DNA of 64,000 bases. Origin: Doryteuthis pealeii. Taxonomy: Eukaryota; Mollusca; Cephalopoda; Myopsida; Loliginidae. The stretch lies in the NCBI GenBank assembly GCA_023376005.1, contig CM042141.1:90043671-90107670 (forward strand). Direction: 5' to 3'. Made by a program: the position numbers and the translations under genes. A model generated the notes under the pieces. It did no database searches and was not told the DNA's origin. It worked only from the letters and a program-made list of their open reading frames with translations. Numbering within the stretch: the stretch's first letter is position 1; each line of letters starts with the position of its first letter. This document shows, one piece after another, positions 9,480-20,274 of this stretch.

Positions 9480-9556
9480 CAATGCTAAATTTATTAGTTA
9501 TATGGCATTAAATGACCCACAGAGGTTGATATGCCGTTAAACAAAACTCAACTCAA
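9480..9556 (+). mobile_element. SINE 3' tail fragment
   Basis: The motif ggcattaaatgacccacaga and then ggttgatatgccgttaaac is the tail shared with the SINEs at 50879-51092 and 5545-5750. No tRNA-like head is recognisable upstream, which is minisatellite. Confidence 0.6.
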
Positions 9557-9796
9557 ACTATACATAGTAACCCAGTTGTATTGTTTAAAAGTTGCAATAT
9601 AATAATTATATCTTATTTTGTTTATGTTTAGATGTGTTAAAAGGATTGGTTAGGAAACGTCATAGCAATTAAAATGGGGCTGTATGATTTCAACTCGAAT
9701 AATTTAACAGCTATAAGTTTAGTTTAGGTTAAGTAACACCAAAACGATTAAAGTATACTTAATTTATATAAGTTTATGTTATATTGCTAAAAAGGT

Positions 9797-9989
9797 TGGA
9801 GGGGCGAGGAGTAATGGTAACCATGATAGGAAATGGACTCGGTAACCCGAGTTCAAATCCAGGACGCGGCTTATTGCATTTCACTTAGCACTAATAATAT
9901 TGGGAAAGTTATGCATTCTGATTTAAAACCTGTTAAACTCCGCTTAAGATATTGACCATATGTCGCGTCCAGCTCGTGCGGAGAGGTTG

Positions 9990-10031
<42 letters not shown>
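9797..10031 (+). mobile_element. SINE B copy with (TA)n tail
   Basis: The A-box region is ggagtaatggtaacc, the B box is gagttcaaatcc, the body is shortened, then cctgttaaactccgcttaag and a (TA)n tail at 9993-10030. Confidence 0.8.
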
Positions 10032-10034
<3 letters not shown>

Positions 10035-10355
10035 AAAACGAAGCTACATTTTTATTTGTACTTTGCATTTAACCAAAATATTCGGAACAATTTGAATAGA
10101 ACATGTACTGTATGTAATTGTGCATAGATCGATGCCGTATATAGGTTGACCTTTGATTTATGGTCACAAAATTTCATGTCTGAATTAATCAATTAATAAC
10201 ATTGAAAATCAGGAAAAGGTTTATTACTTCTTATACATGTACATAAATAGTAGAGTCAACGCGCAGTTTTCCAACTGTATAGCTAGCTACTCGATTAATA
10301 GTGATTCGACTACGAATTATTCTGCGTAACTCTACTAGGAATACTACTACGTAAC

Positions 10356-10396
<41 letters not shown>

Positions 10397-10686
10397 TAAT
10401 AATACCTCGCGTATTCATTTTTTTATATGTGTTCCGTTGGACTAGTCCAACTACCTTGTAGAAGAAATATCTTCCCCTTAAAACACAAAATCATCAATTT
10501 ATGGAATTATTTTTTTTGCAGCCAACGATTACTCCGGGTCTTTGTTATTATTGTTTGAATTTCAGACTTAGAAAATTATTTTTTATGGCTGGGTCGACGA
10601 CAAATTTTTGCCATGAAAACTCAATTTCATGGCAAAAATTTGAGTTTTCAAAGTTCGACCTATACACGAATATACACGGTAAATGA
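10032..10686. other. Intron with (AAT)n and a perfect hairpin
   Basis: (AAT)n occupies about 10358-10402. A perfect 18-bp inverted repeat with a 6-nt loop lies at 10601-10642 (caaatttttgccatgaaa and its complement). No gene was seen. Confidence 0.7.
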
Positions 10687-10970
10687 AGGGGCGATTAGCG
10701 TAATGGTTATCGTCATAAGAAATGGAATTGGCGACAAGAGTTGAAATGTTTGACGAGGCTGTCCACATTTCACTTTGCGTGAATGTCATTTTGAAGGGCA
10801 TGAATCCATATCTTCTCCCTCCAGCTATGGGTGAATAGTAGACCGGACTGAGAACCAGTCTTGGAGAAGGAAAACTCTGAATTGAAACAAGCTTTACTTC
10901 GCTTAAGATTAACCTAGTGTCACATCCTGCCCATGGTGGAGGGGTTGGGTAAATAGACATACATATATAC
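10687..10970 (+). mobile_element. SINE B copy
   Basis: This is a full-length copy with a diverged tRNA head (ggcgattagcgtaatggtta), the conserved body (gaatccatatcttctccctc) and the 3' signature tgttgaactccgcttaag-like sequence followed by gaggggttggg. Confidence 0.8.
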
Positions 10971-11044
10971 GCTAAGGGAAATATCTCACATCGATTTCAT
11001 GGTTCTTAATGGTCAAATTTCATTGGCTGAATAGAAAAAGTTAC

Positions 11045-11300
11045 AAAGTCAGTGGAGTGGCCAATTGTCGGTATCAGCCGGACAGCGAGGAAGTCTATCC
11101 CTTTTCACTAGCGCTAGAGCAGAGAGATCGCTTTTGCGTTTGAGGTTGAGCGCCACACCTACAGTCAGTTTCCAACTTTATCGCACAGATCCAAGCCGTG
11201 CCACTCATGTAATGAGTTATCGAGACTTGGTATCGAAACCGGAACCTTGTGGTTCCCAGGCAGATGCTCTACCGACTGAGCTAAACCGACACAAACTGGG
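11045..11300 (-). mobile_element. SINE A copy (tRNA-derived), minus strand
   Basis: The reverse complement reads ggtttagctcagtcggtaga (A box), gtttcgataccaagtc (B box), then the SINE A body with ggatctgtgcg, ctagcgctagtgaaaaggga and gctgataccgac. Confidence 0.8.
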
Positions 11301-11930
11301 GCGAATTCGAAAGGAACCATATTTATTTCTTCACGACCCACTGAAAGATCCATAGTTTGTAAACCCCTGCTCTAGACAGCAAATCTCGATGGCAAGAAAT
11401 CATCAGTTTATCATATAAATTGTTTAACTGTGTACACGCTTTTATTTGAATTTTAAAATTAAAAATACTTAAAGCCTTAGTCTCGATATTTTTTGATCAC
11501 ACCTCGTATTCTTGGTTAACAGAATTGAGATGGTCATTCGCTCTTAAATATCATAAATGAGTTAAAACATTTTTAAAGAACATTGCATTACTTAAAACTA
11601 TTGGTTTATCGTGGTTAGAATTGTCGTTCGCTGTTAAAAATCATATGTATGATATAATACTTTGTAGAAGAACGACAGTTGGTTGCATATATCGTTTCCT
11701 CGTACGGAATAATTGTAAGAACAATTCACGATGAATTATTAATAAGGATTTTATTTATAACATCCATTTTCCAGGCGGAGCTTTCCTGTTTACATTAAAA
11801 AATCTCAGCAGATTTTCTGTGGACACTTATAATTTCCTTACCTTTCACTCGATGCATCAAACAGCTACTTCTACAAAATGACACCTGAACTAGGAGACAT
11901 GGCTATATTACACTAAGATTGAGGGCACCG
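11300..11930. other. Intron, no feature seen
   Basis: AT-rich sequence without recognised repeats or exons. Confidence 0.4.
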
Positions 11931-11934
11931 GGTT

Positions 11935-12158
11935 AGCTCAGTCGGTAGAGCGCTCGGCTAGAAATCACAAGGTTCCTAGTTCGATACCGGTCCTCGCTAA
12001 CTCAGCGTATGAGTGGTAAGTAAAGTAAGGAGCTGATAGTAGATGTGACGCTCCACCTCAGACCCAAATACAATCTCCTTGGTCTAGCGCTAGTGAAAAG
12101 GGGATATACCCCCTCTCTGATTGGCTGATACGGACATTAGGCCACCCCGATGACTTTT
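11935..12158 (+). mobile_element. SINE A copy
   Basis: The head ccgggttagctcagtcggta looks like a tRNA, with B box gttcgataccgg, and the body ends aggccaccccgatgac. It sits about 100 bp upstream of the terminal exon of the left gene. Confidence 0.85.
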
Positions 12159-12262
12159 TTTTATATCTCATAAGAAAGTAATATAATTTGTCATGTCTTT
12201 ACTAAAAGAAATTATCCTTTTGTTTCTATAGGATGTAATTTATTTTCCTCATTATTTTTCAG

Positions 12263-12435
12263 ATCCAGGAAACAGGATGACGAGGCCTCATTTGGCAACA
12301 ACAACAACAGAATTGACAACAATGATGCAGATGACTGTTCCTACTTCCGCTCATACAGAATTGAAAAGTCATTTTTTTCCAGTCGCCTTGGCCGTTCTGC
12401 ATCTTTTTCTATTCGGAAGATACTTTTTGTCATGA
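12263..12435 (+). CDS. Left metalloprotease gene: terminal exon with hydrophobic tail
   Basis: The acceptor is attatttttcag. The exon completes a His codon from the previous exon, then runs PGNRMTRP, a Thr/Met-rich linker, and ELKSHFFPVALAVLHLFLF, followed by GRYFLS and TGA at 12433-12435. A Ser/Thr linker followed by about 15 hydrophobic residues at the very C terminus suggests a GPI-attachment signal or a short membrane anchor. This is inference. A (ATT)n-ended LINE starts about 40 bp after the stop. The right-arm copy lacks one T in the T run before CCAGTC, which changes frame and loses the tail. Confidence 0.8.
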
Positions 12436-12473
12436 CATTACTGTGCTTGATAATACAATTCAACCTGGAAAAT

Positions 12474-13325
12474 TATTATTATTATTATTATTATTATTTT
12501 CGCTCATTTTGTGTTTTTCATATCAGCGTTAGCTGATGGTATTTCACTGGGGTCTGAGTGACAACAAGTCTCCTCAGGTCTCCAGGACTCTTCTGAGAAT
12601 CATAACTGATTGCAGCAATGCAGTAGTCTGGATGGACTCAATTCTTCCTCTGATTCCCAGTTCCTCCAGTCTTTTTTCCAAGCTTTTTGGGACCGTTCCA
12701 AGTGCACCAATTACAATTGGTATCACTTTAACCCTCATATTACACAGCTTTTTCAATTCTCTGGCATTTGTCCAGGTATTTGTCTTTCTTTTCGTTTTCC
12801 TTCATCTTTACCCTGTGGTCTGTTGGAACTACAACATCTACCAGTTGACATTATTATTATTATTATTGAGTTTTCACATCAGCGTTAGCTGATGGTCTTT
12901 CACTAGAGTCTGAGTGACAGCAAGTCTCCTCAGGTCTCCAGGACTCTTCTGAGTATTCTGGCAGATTGCAGCAGTGCAGTGTTCTGAATGGTATCAATCC
13001 TTCTTCTGATTTCCAAACTTTCCAAGCCCTTTTCCAATCCTTTTGGGACCGTTCCAAGTGCACCAACTACAATTGGTATCACTTTCACTTTCATATTCCA
13101 TAACTTTTTCAGTTCTCTGGCAAGGTCCAGATATTTGTCCATTTTTTTCATTTTCCTTTAGCTTCACCCTGTGATCTGCTGGAACTGCAAAATCCACCAG
13201 TTGACAAGTTCTTTCTTTTTTGTTAATCAACACTAGGTCTGGTCTTCTTGCTGGGATAAGGTGATCTGTTTTTATTTCAAAGTCCCAGAGAATTTTATGC
13301 GTTTCGTTTTCAAGAACAGATTCTG

Positions 13326-13370
<45 letters not shown>
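12474..13370 (-). mobile_element. Two tandem LINE 3' ends (REL-endonuclease type) with (ATT)n
   Basis: On the minus strand both copies encode the C-terminal end of a LINE protein: RRPDLVLIN, QLVDFAVPADHRVKLKE, YLDLARELKKLWNMKV, IPIVVGALGTVPKGLEK and ILRRVLET. The RRPD...VDF arrangement fits the PD-(D/E)XK restriction-like endonuclease of R2/R4/Dong-type LINEs. Copies are separated and ended by (ATT)n (12475-12497, 12853-12868, 13327-13370). A copy sits at the same place beside the right-arm terminal exon, so the first insertion predates the duplication. All reading frames are partial. Confidence 0.8.
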
Positions 13371-13371
<1 letters not shown>

Positions 13372-13872
13372 CAATACGCGAGTTCCTAAATCCTCTACCC
13401 GTTATCATCCTGCAATACCCTTTGGTTAAAAATGAGACCGTCCAAATCGTCCAAGATGAAATGTAAAAATGTAAATCCTGTTTATATGGTGTGGTTTATC
13501 CGCCGAATTACTATTTCTTATTAGTTTCGTCGCTTCAGCTAAATAACGGACCATTCTGTTTGTTTTTTTTTATTATAGAAAAGAATGGGAAGAAAAAGGA
13601 ATACTACACAGAAAAAAATATAAGACAAAAGGAAAAAAAGTAGGGGAAAGATAGATAGATTGGGTGAGTGCACGGAAGTGATAACGTTAATCTGTTTCAA
13701 TTGAACATAATGAAAAGAAGGAAAGAAAGAAAAAAATAGTTAAAATAGAGTTAAATTAAAATTATTATACTTTTTACATACTGAACTATTCGCAATAACT
13801 CTTAAGTAAACATATCAAATGTTGTAATAATTAAATTAACATACCGTGGTATATCCACAGGTTCTGCTAGTA

Positions 13873-13922
<50 letters not shown>

Positions 13923-14548
13923 TGCTGCTGCTGCTGCTGCTGTTGTTGTATTTAATTGAATTACCCGGGACTTTTCTTTGAAAATCAAATGATAATAAAT
14001 CTCTTCACTACATCAACACTTTCCTCGGTATTCTAGCTGATTTTTATAATTGTGTGTAATGTAAAGGTTATTAAGTTCGTCATTACATTAGCTGTCAGCA
14101 AAGTCACTCGGTACAGATATGTTGACATTAGTGAATTGAAAACGTAGTCTCTTGTGACGAGAGACAGGTCAAGGTTAGATATATATATATGAAGAGAGAG
14201 AGAGAGTGGGGAGAGAGTAAGTGGTGAATCTCAAACAGTGGAAGAGAAATAACTCATATATGAATGAAGAAAGGTCCTCGCTTTTAAATGATGCGTAGTA
14301 TGCGTCAATACCTCCAACCTACGAAGAAAAATAACCAAAATATAAGTATGTCAAATTTACCCCGAACACCCTATATATAAAATAACATATCCCCACATCT
14401 AGTTAAATTCCGTTTAAATAACATATTCCAAACCAATTTCTGTTAAATTTGATTTATCCAAGTTTATATAAAGATTGATTAATAAAAATTAATTACAAAG
14501 GGTCATCAAATTTAAAATAAGATGTCCTTACATCTTAAATTCCGTTTT

Positions 14549-14550
<2 letters not shown>
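13371..14550. other. No gene; (ATT)n(CTG)n
   Basis: A compound (ATT)n/(CTG)n lies at 13873-13950 and a GA run near 14196-14216. Nothing else was recognised. Confidence 0.5.
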
Positions 14551-14551
<1 letters not shown>

Positions 14552-14596
<45 letters not shown>

Positions 14597-14613
14597 GTAT
14601 ATATATGTATATA

Positions 14614-14660
<47 letters not shown>

Positions 14661-14720
14661 TGACATTGTCTGTATATGTATATATATATGTGTGTGTGTG
14701 TATATATCATCATTTTCTGT

Positions 14721-14809
<89 letters not shown>

Positions 14810-14810
14810 A
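14552..14810. repeat. Compound (TA)n/(TG)n/(CA)n microsatellite
   Basis: Long TA runs alternate with GT and CA blocks. The ORFs in both strands consist of YI/HT/CV dipeptides and are artefacts. Confidence 0.95.
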
Positions 14811-15540
14811 TTGTATTTATAGAGAAATAACTCTGACTCAAAGCATGCCATCAGGAAGTATGAGAAACTTCAGGATAAAAGAAAAGCTACAAATATCTGA
14901 GACAAATTAGAAGTCGATACAATCAGAGATAAAAAGAAAATGTAAACAAGGAATACACCAAAACATAACAAGGAAATTACTGGAAACTAATACTCAACTG
15001 GCATTCGTCATCTGTGTCCAGTAGCTTCGACTTCTGAATCGGTAAGATATAAAATTAATAGCTAAATCCCAATAGGCTGCCCCCCCCCCTCCCGGCAGCA
15101 CCTGTATCCTTATTTAAAAGGGTATGGGTCCGGTTCATTGCTCGGTGCCTAAAGCACCCTAAAAGAGCCATACCAAAGGTATCGCGCACTTTTTGCACTG
15201 ATCACTGCATGAGCTTCGGTTTGTGCGTGGGTCTCCACATTAAAAAAGTCCTTATATCAATCCGGCCTAGTCGGAGGTCAGGAAAATACTTTTAGAAACT
15301 AAACCCTGCTGCAGAAGCTTAAAGCCCCAACAATGGTTTTCTTAAGCAGATACCTCTGGTTTGAAAGTGTTGATGGATTGATAAAATAGTGGAGAAAATA
15401 AAATCAAATCTTGCTTTTGGGAAGAAAAATATAAAGCAAATATATTTACTGCTTGATAATGTTTCACTTTTCTTCAAAATGTTCAAGACGGCTAATAGAA
15501 ATATGGAAGAAAAAAATATATGAACAAAAATTGTCAAAGA
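14811..15540. other. Unassigned sequence
   Basis: Slightly GC-richer repeat-like sequence around 15065-15260 (including a C run) is unlike its surroundings. No family or exon was recognised. Confidence 0.35.
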
Positions 15541-15543
15541 AGT

Positions 15544-15592
15544 ACACACACACACACACAGAACTAAACACATACACATATATGATAAAGAA

Positions 15593-15626
<34 letters not shown>
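15544..15626 (+). repeat. (CA)n microsatellites
   Basis: CA runs at 15544-15560 and 15595-15626 are separated by about 35 bp of A-rich sequence. Confidence 0.9.
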
Positions 15627-15627
<1 letters not shown>

Positions 15628-15891
15628 ATAAAGAACTTAAACTTAATTTGAGATGAGTCTTGATTTGTATTATTTGTAATTTTCGGACAACTGTCCTCAT
15701 TTTCATTGTTCTCTGTACAACGCTTCGGTCAATGTGACAGTTATCTCTAGACTATAGGTTCAATCCTGGTCAGGGGCAGCAGTAACATGGAATAATGATT
15801 AACAGCTTAACACCTGTACCCCAGCTATGGCTAGCAGAATGAGAACAGGATACCCCCGTGGATTGAATAAAGGGTTAGGTTCAAAGTTCCC

Positions 15892-16122
15892 GTGATGGCT
15901 CCCGATTACGACAAGAAGGTTCCCGAGTTCGAAAAGAAGGTTCCCGAGTCTGAGATGGTTCCCGAGTCCAAGAAGGTTCCCGAGTCCGACAAGAAATACC
16001 TGAAGAAGGCTGGAGGGCATATCGACCGAAACATTGTACAGATAACAATGAAGATGAGGATAATAGTCCGAATAATACAAATAATATTGGTACAAGGCTG
16101 TTTGACTGAGAAGCTACAATAG
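15892..16122 (+). other. Short ORF with tandem KVPES-type repeats
   Basis: The 76-codon ORF has four to five in-frame copies of an 18-21 bp unit (aaggttcccgagtccgac-like), giving KVPEF, KVPES, MVPES, KVPES. The upstream sequence 15735-15890 has a B-box-like ggttcaatcctgg and may be a tRNA-derived SINE. There is no homologue I recognise. It may be a chance reading frame through a minisatellite. Confidence 0.3.
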
Positions 16123-16610
16123 TCAGACGTAGATAAAAAAAATAAATGGTTTCTATGAAAATGTGCGATCAGCATTGGTACCAAACCCGTAACTTTCTCC
16201 AAGCCACAAAGAGTGCTTGAAACGTTGATTCATAAACTCAGGGACGTAATTATTATGGTCTACGGGAAATTTGGGGATTGAAAATAAAACGGTATTCGGA
16301 TTTCTGGAGAAAGAGAGGAAAAAGAAATAAGAACAAAGAGAGGTTAAAGTTTGGAACTGAATTGACCGACCAATGACCCTGGAACTAAAGTTAAAAATAA
16401 AACCGTTAAAAAGGTTAAAAAAATAAAATAAAAATAGTTTCTGCGGACGAGCGGAAGTGACCTTTCCACCCCCAGAACGACGAACGAGAGAAAAGAAAAA
16501 TCGGTCCTTTTCGGCTAGGCTTCGTGGGAGACAGACGGGGGCTCTCCCGGTTCCCTTATGGGTTTCGCATAGTAGTACCGAACATGATTTACGATAGAAT
16601 AATTTTACCT

Positions 16611-16612
<2 letters not shown>
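16123..16612. other. Unassigned sequence before (CT)n
   Basis: This includes an A-rich then a GC-richer part (16440-16580). It may be the internal or terminal region of the retroelement carrying the next ORF. That is inference only. Confidence 0.3.

Positions 16613-16695
<83 letters not shown>
16613..16695 (+). repeat. (CT)n microsatellite
   Basis: About 40 CT units lie directly upstream of the transposon-associated ORF. Confidence 0.95.
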
Positions 16696-16768
16696 AAAAA
16701 AGAACCCACGAGCATAGAAAGAAATAAACAGCCCCTTGTGACTATACCACTACTACTGCAACTCGAGG

Positions 16769-17113
16769 TTGGCTCTATGCAGCACCAGGATAGCAAAGCT
16801 ACGGCTGGCTTATATTGAGTACATTGAAAAGCTGGGAGAACTAGGACGAATGCTGAATTTATTTACAGCAACCGGACATTTCAAATATTCTAGGAGTGTT
16901 CGATTTTACTTACAATGGATGCTGGAATTGCCGGAAAAACATCCTTGGTTGTGTCAACAGTTCTCGGAATATGGATTTCCTTCTGTGAAACGCAGTGATC
17001 TGTACAGGGCTAGCTTGTCAACTGACCTCATTATTGAACAAGTGATGATAAGGTCTATAAAGAGCCGAGATGGACTGACAAGAGGCCAAGTGTTTAAAGA
17101 GTGTGAGGATTAA
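16769..17113 (+). pseudogene. Transposon-associated protein fragment (STDLIIEQV family)
   Basis: The 114-codon ORF contains LQWMLELPEKHPWL, FPSVKRSDLYRASLSTDLII, EQVMIRSIKS and GLTRG. From memory, very similar 'RRSDRYWAGLSTDLIIEQVLMRS.KT.GGLTRGR' segments occur in many copies in invertebrate genomes, inside transposon-encoded proteins of unknown role. The usual upstream part is cut by the (CT)n and the frame stops soon after GLTRG. It is probably a decayed fragment. No function is assigned. Confidence 0.6.
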
Positions 17114-17400
17114 AAAATACGAAAATAAAAATAAAATTAAAAAACAACAAACTCCCATGGGGCCTTTCACCGGAAATACCATCTGCGCATGTCCGACAAA
17201 AGGGACTGACCCCCTACCCCAAAATAATATCTCGACCACTCAAACTGAAACCGTAATTGGGTCTAGTTGGTCCTATTAGCCAGGGAGATTTTCCCTCGCT
17301 ACAGGCCACTATGACCTGGTCAATAAAGCCTTAGTCATAAAGCCACCTTCTGCCTTTGTCTCTTTTCTTTCTCGTGCCTTTTCGTTCCTAAGTTCCATTT
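17114..17400 (+). repeat. Dispersed repeat R (possible LTR end)
   Basis: The block starting aacaaactcccatg, through gcgcatgt...ggac, ccagggaga and aagccaccttctgcctttgt to the ttttcgttcct run is shared with 35940-36102 plus 37216-37350, with 59915-60215 (-) and with 62755-63050. It has an AATAAA near its end and is followed in some copies by ggcgaccaccaaat. An LTR followed by a PBS-like start is possible but not shown. Confidence 0.5.
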
Positions 17401-17508
17401 CAGCTGACCAGCCTACTAGAATTAAGAACCAAACTTTTATTGGCGACAAGATACAAAGACGAACAACCCAAAAACTTTTAGCCCCATAAGAGTCAGTAAG
17501 ACTGATGT

Positions 17509-17935
17509 TATTGGTAGCCTTCCGTCTACAAGAAAAACTTAAATACTTAAGTCCGGAAAGCGTATATTTCTTGCTATTTCACATAATCATATTAGGGTTT
17601 TTATTTATATTCGCGTTATGGTCCATAAATAAAATTTTAAAAAGAAATTGTTTTGCAACCCTTACCATCAATATACTGTAAGAAGAGTAACACGAATCGA
17701 CCGTCTCATACGACATACGAAGTCCAAAATGCAAATGGCGGCGCCCACCCGTCATTAATTAGATACTTACCGATGGCCTGCCACTAATATTTGCATAACA
17801 CCACGAACAGTCACTCTAAGTTAACTATCAATAAAGGAAGGTTACTCTAACTTACCCACACATAACGAATCTACCCTTAATTATATTACGGTCAAGTCAC
17901 ACTAAAAGCACCGGTTCCCACTAGATCACCGAAGT
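17509..17935. mobile_element. Inserted composite repeat with 12-bp target duplication
   Basis: Flanking direct repeats taagactgatgt lie at 17497-17508 and 17936-17947. The insert matches 4575-4830 and 5440-5610: flanking repeat sequence (acttaaatacttaag...), the LTR, more flank, and the first part of the 5S-like SINE head, where it stops. Confidence 0.65.
17687..17795 (-). repeat. Solo LTR of the miniature element
   Basis: On the minus strand it runs TGCAAATATTAGTGG ... CTTCTTACA, the same LTR as at 4712-5452 but with no internal region, PBS or PPT. The sequences on both sides equal those flanking the complete element, so the locus looks like an LTR-LTR recombination product of the same ancestral insertion. 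Confidence 0.65.
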
Positions 17936-17947
17936 TAAGACTGATGT

Positions 17948-18430
17948 AGCTATATAGCTAAATTGTTTCTTCTTCTTCTCTCTTCTTCTTCTCTTCTCTT
18001 CCTCGACACTCTGTTACTGAAGAACAAAAATGCAAAGCACCGTTCTGGCAAAAATGGGTCGCTTTTATAATCAAATAAAAGTTGCAATGCACCCGTAATG
18101 CCTTGCAACCTCTATAAAAAGTCCACTCTGCCCCCTTCCAACTTCTTGACACTTCTTACTCAGAGTGTGGGTACCACATTCCTTCTTCAGTCATGCTCAT
18201 TTTGCAGGCCAGGCACCGAGGACGTTTTGAGTCAGGTAAGTTCGACTCGTCACTACAATAGCATGTACACCTCTGCTCACAGAACCAACGTACAACATGT
18301 AATGCTGACTTTAACTAAAGCTGAATTTATCTTCCTTTCAACTTATTTTCTCTTCGCTTTCTTCTTCCCATGCTTTCTTTCTTTCTTTCTTTCTTTCTTT
18401 GGTTTACCCGAGTAATACTTTAATTACTTT
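17948..18430. other. No gene recognised
   Basis: TTC-rich tract near 17966-18000 and (TTTC)n near 18374-18402. No exon was supported. Confidence 0.4.
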
Positions 18431-18660
18431 AATAAGACTAGGGTGCGTGACCGATGAATAGACATATTCTTATGAAGTTAGATGAGATCTTGTGTATAAG
18501 CACAAATGATTGGTCATAGTTTTTGTTGATGAGACGGAAATACGTTTTATGTTGCAATATTGATAGAAAGCTTTCATATGATATTATTGAATATATCAAA
18601 CTATCCGATCTTAACGCGTTTTCGTAGATTAGACATTACTAAAGGAGACTATCACAGAAG

Positions 18661-18663
<3 letters not shown>

Positions 18664-18714
<51 letters not shown>

Positions 18715-18772
18715 CTCATGATTTGAGTCGGAGTTATTACTCTTCAAACACACACACACACACACACACACA
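18664..18772 (+). repeat. (CT)n and (CA)n microsatellites
   Basis: CT run at about 18666-18712 and CA run at about 18747-18772. The CT run corresponds to the (AG)n at 25384-25452 in the right arm. Confidence 0.9.
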
Positions 18773-19765
18773 CGCATACATACATATATATATATATATA
18801 TGGTATTTGTGGAAAAGGTGACTTACCGGTGAAAATGGTCACAATGGTTAGTTGATGTAAGTTTCACAATGATAGGATGTACCGTTGTGGTATATTTTCA
18901 CGGTACCAAAATGATATAAGTAACGTTGTCCTTTTTTCCGGGCACTAACGATATCCGTCAGGTGGCGGCGGTGGCGGCGGCGGCGGCGTATATTGTATAG
19001 CGGGTCTCGTCCACGTGCCTCCAAATTCACAGTGCTAAAATGGTGTTGATAGAAATTATAACACGAGAAATATGTCGTCACAACTGCTAGCCTTTATTTC
19101 CAGGGTAGGTTCGTCTCGTGTGCTGTATCGGAGAGGAGGAAAGGCAGAGAGAAAGAGAAGAGAGAGAAACTGTTAAACTACTGTGACCCCATGCTAGGGT
19201 CCAGAGACCCGTCCGTTCCCCTAGGCGTCCGAAAGCAAAAAGAGGCCGGTCCCTTTCTTCGTCGTTCCACGTCACCACGTGACTTCCGGTCAACACATGA
19301 AGCTTCCAGTTCCGGTCAACACCCGACTTCCGCTTGACACTCAATTTTCCGTTCGGGGTCACGCTACGGTCAAACCATCGTTCATCCTGTTTTGGCTCAT
19401 CACTATTTTTTAAACCTTTATCATCTCTTATTTCTTCCTCCTCCTTCCATTAGTAGTCCTTGTCAAATGAATCTTGCTACAAGGACAGCGGGTCTATAAT
19501 CGACAGTTTATCGCGAAAAAATACACACGTGAAATCGATTGCAATTAATCAGTATCTTGATTAATCCAATGGATTTAACCCTGAAGATCCTTATGGTGAA
19601 ACTCGAGTAGGTTATTACCGTGTACCATTATGATTATATATATATATATATAAAGGCTTTTATAATTTGCTTGGAGCATTGTGTTTATATTGGTTTGATG
19701 GTTGGTTTTGAGGGCTATCATAATGCAAGTGTAAAGAAAATTAAGATAACTATGATGTTTGTTTA

Positions 19766-19770
<5 letters not shown>
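18773..19770. other. Left-arm-only segment between two (CT)n tracts
   Basis: In the right arm a single (AG)n joins the sequences that here flank two CT tracts, so about 1 kb was either gained between CT tracts or lost on the right by recombination between them. It contains a (GGC)n-like run at 18963-18988 and a GC-rich part 19090-19360. No exon was seen. Confidence 0.5.

Positions 19771-19775
<5 letters not shown>

Positions 19776-19814
<39 letters not shown>
19776..19814 (+). repeat. (CT)n microsatellite
   Basis: CT run after a short C run. It ends at the conserved arm sequence gggtaggtttttagg. Confidence 0.9.
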
Positions 19815-19816
<2 letters not shown>

Positions 19817-20274
19817 CTGGGTAGGTTTTTAGGATATGTTAGTCTAAAACCAAAATAATATCGTAGTTTGTTTACGTAATTCGTGAGTGTCCTATATACG
19901 CTTGCGTCTGTCGGTTGACACCGTTTGTGCACACGTTGATGATAGTGTCCGTGGTGGTGGGGGAGGTGGAGGAAGAGGCGGTTGTGGTGGATGGCTGTTG
20001 TAGTAGTGATGCCTGCATCACGTGATTAAAGGGATATATGACATAAGTCAAAAAGCAAAATTCCGAACAGCATCAGGTTTCAGTTGTTTGCACATTCACG
20101 CACACACACCACGTGACGTAGTAGAATGTTTATGACGTAATCAGCGGGGAAAAAAAAAAAACAAAAAAAAACAAACAAAAATGTATCTTAAATGTTCCAT
20201 TCAATTTTTGTTTTGAAATGAATTTCAGCCAGCCATCTTAAGAGACCCTGCTATCGGTCCTGTCCGCAATTTAT

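Noticed and set aside
11935..12010. Functional tRNA gene at SINE A heads
   Set aside because: A and B boxes are present but anticodon and acceptor stems do not pair well, and each head continues into the same non-tRNA body in about nine copies.
14528..14910. ORFs of YIYI, HTHT and CVCV composition
   Set aside because: Pure microsatellite translations; the same applies to poly-SL/RE ORFs at 7535-7793, 16524-16796, 19620-19932 and 25271-25468.
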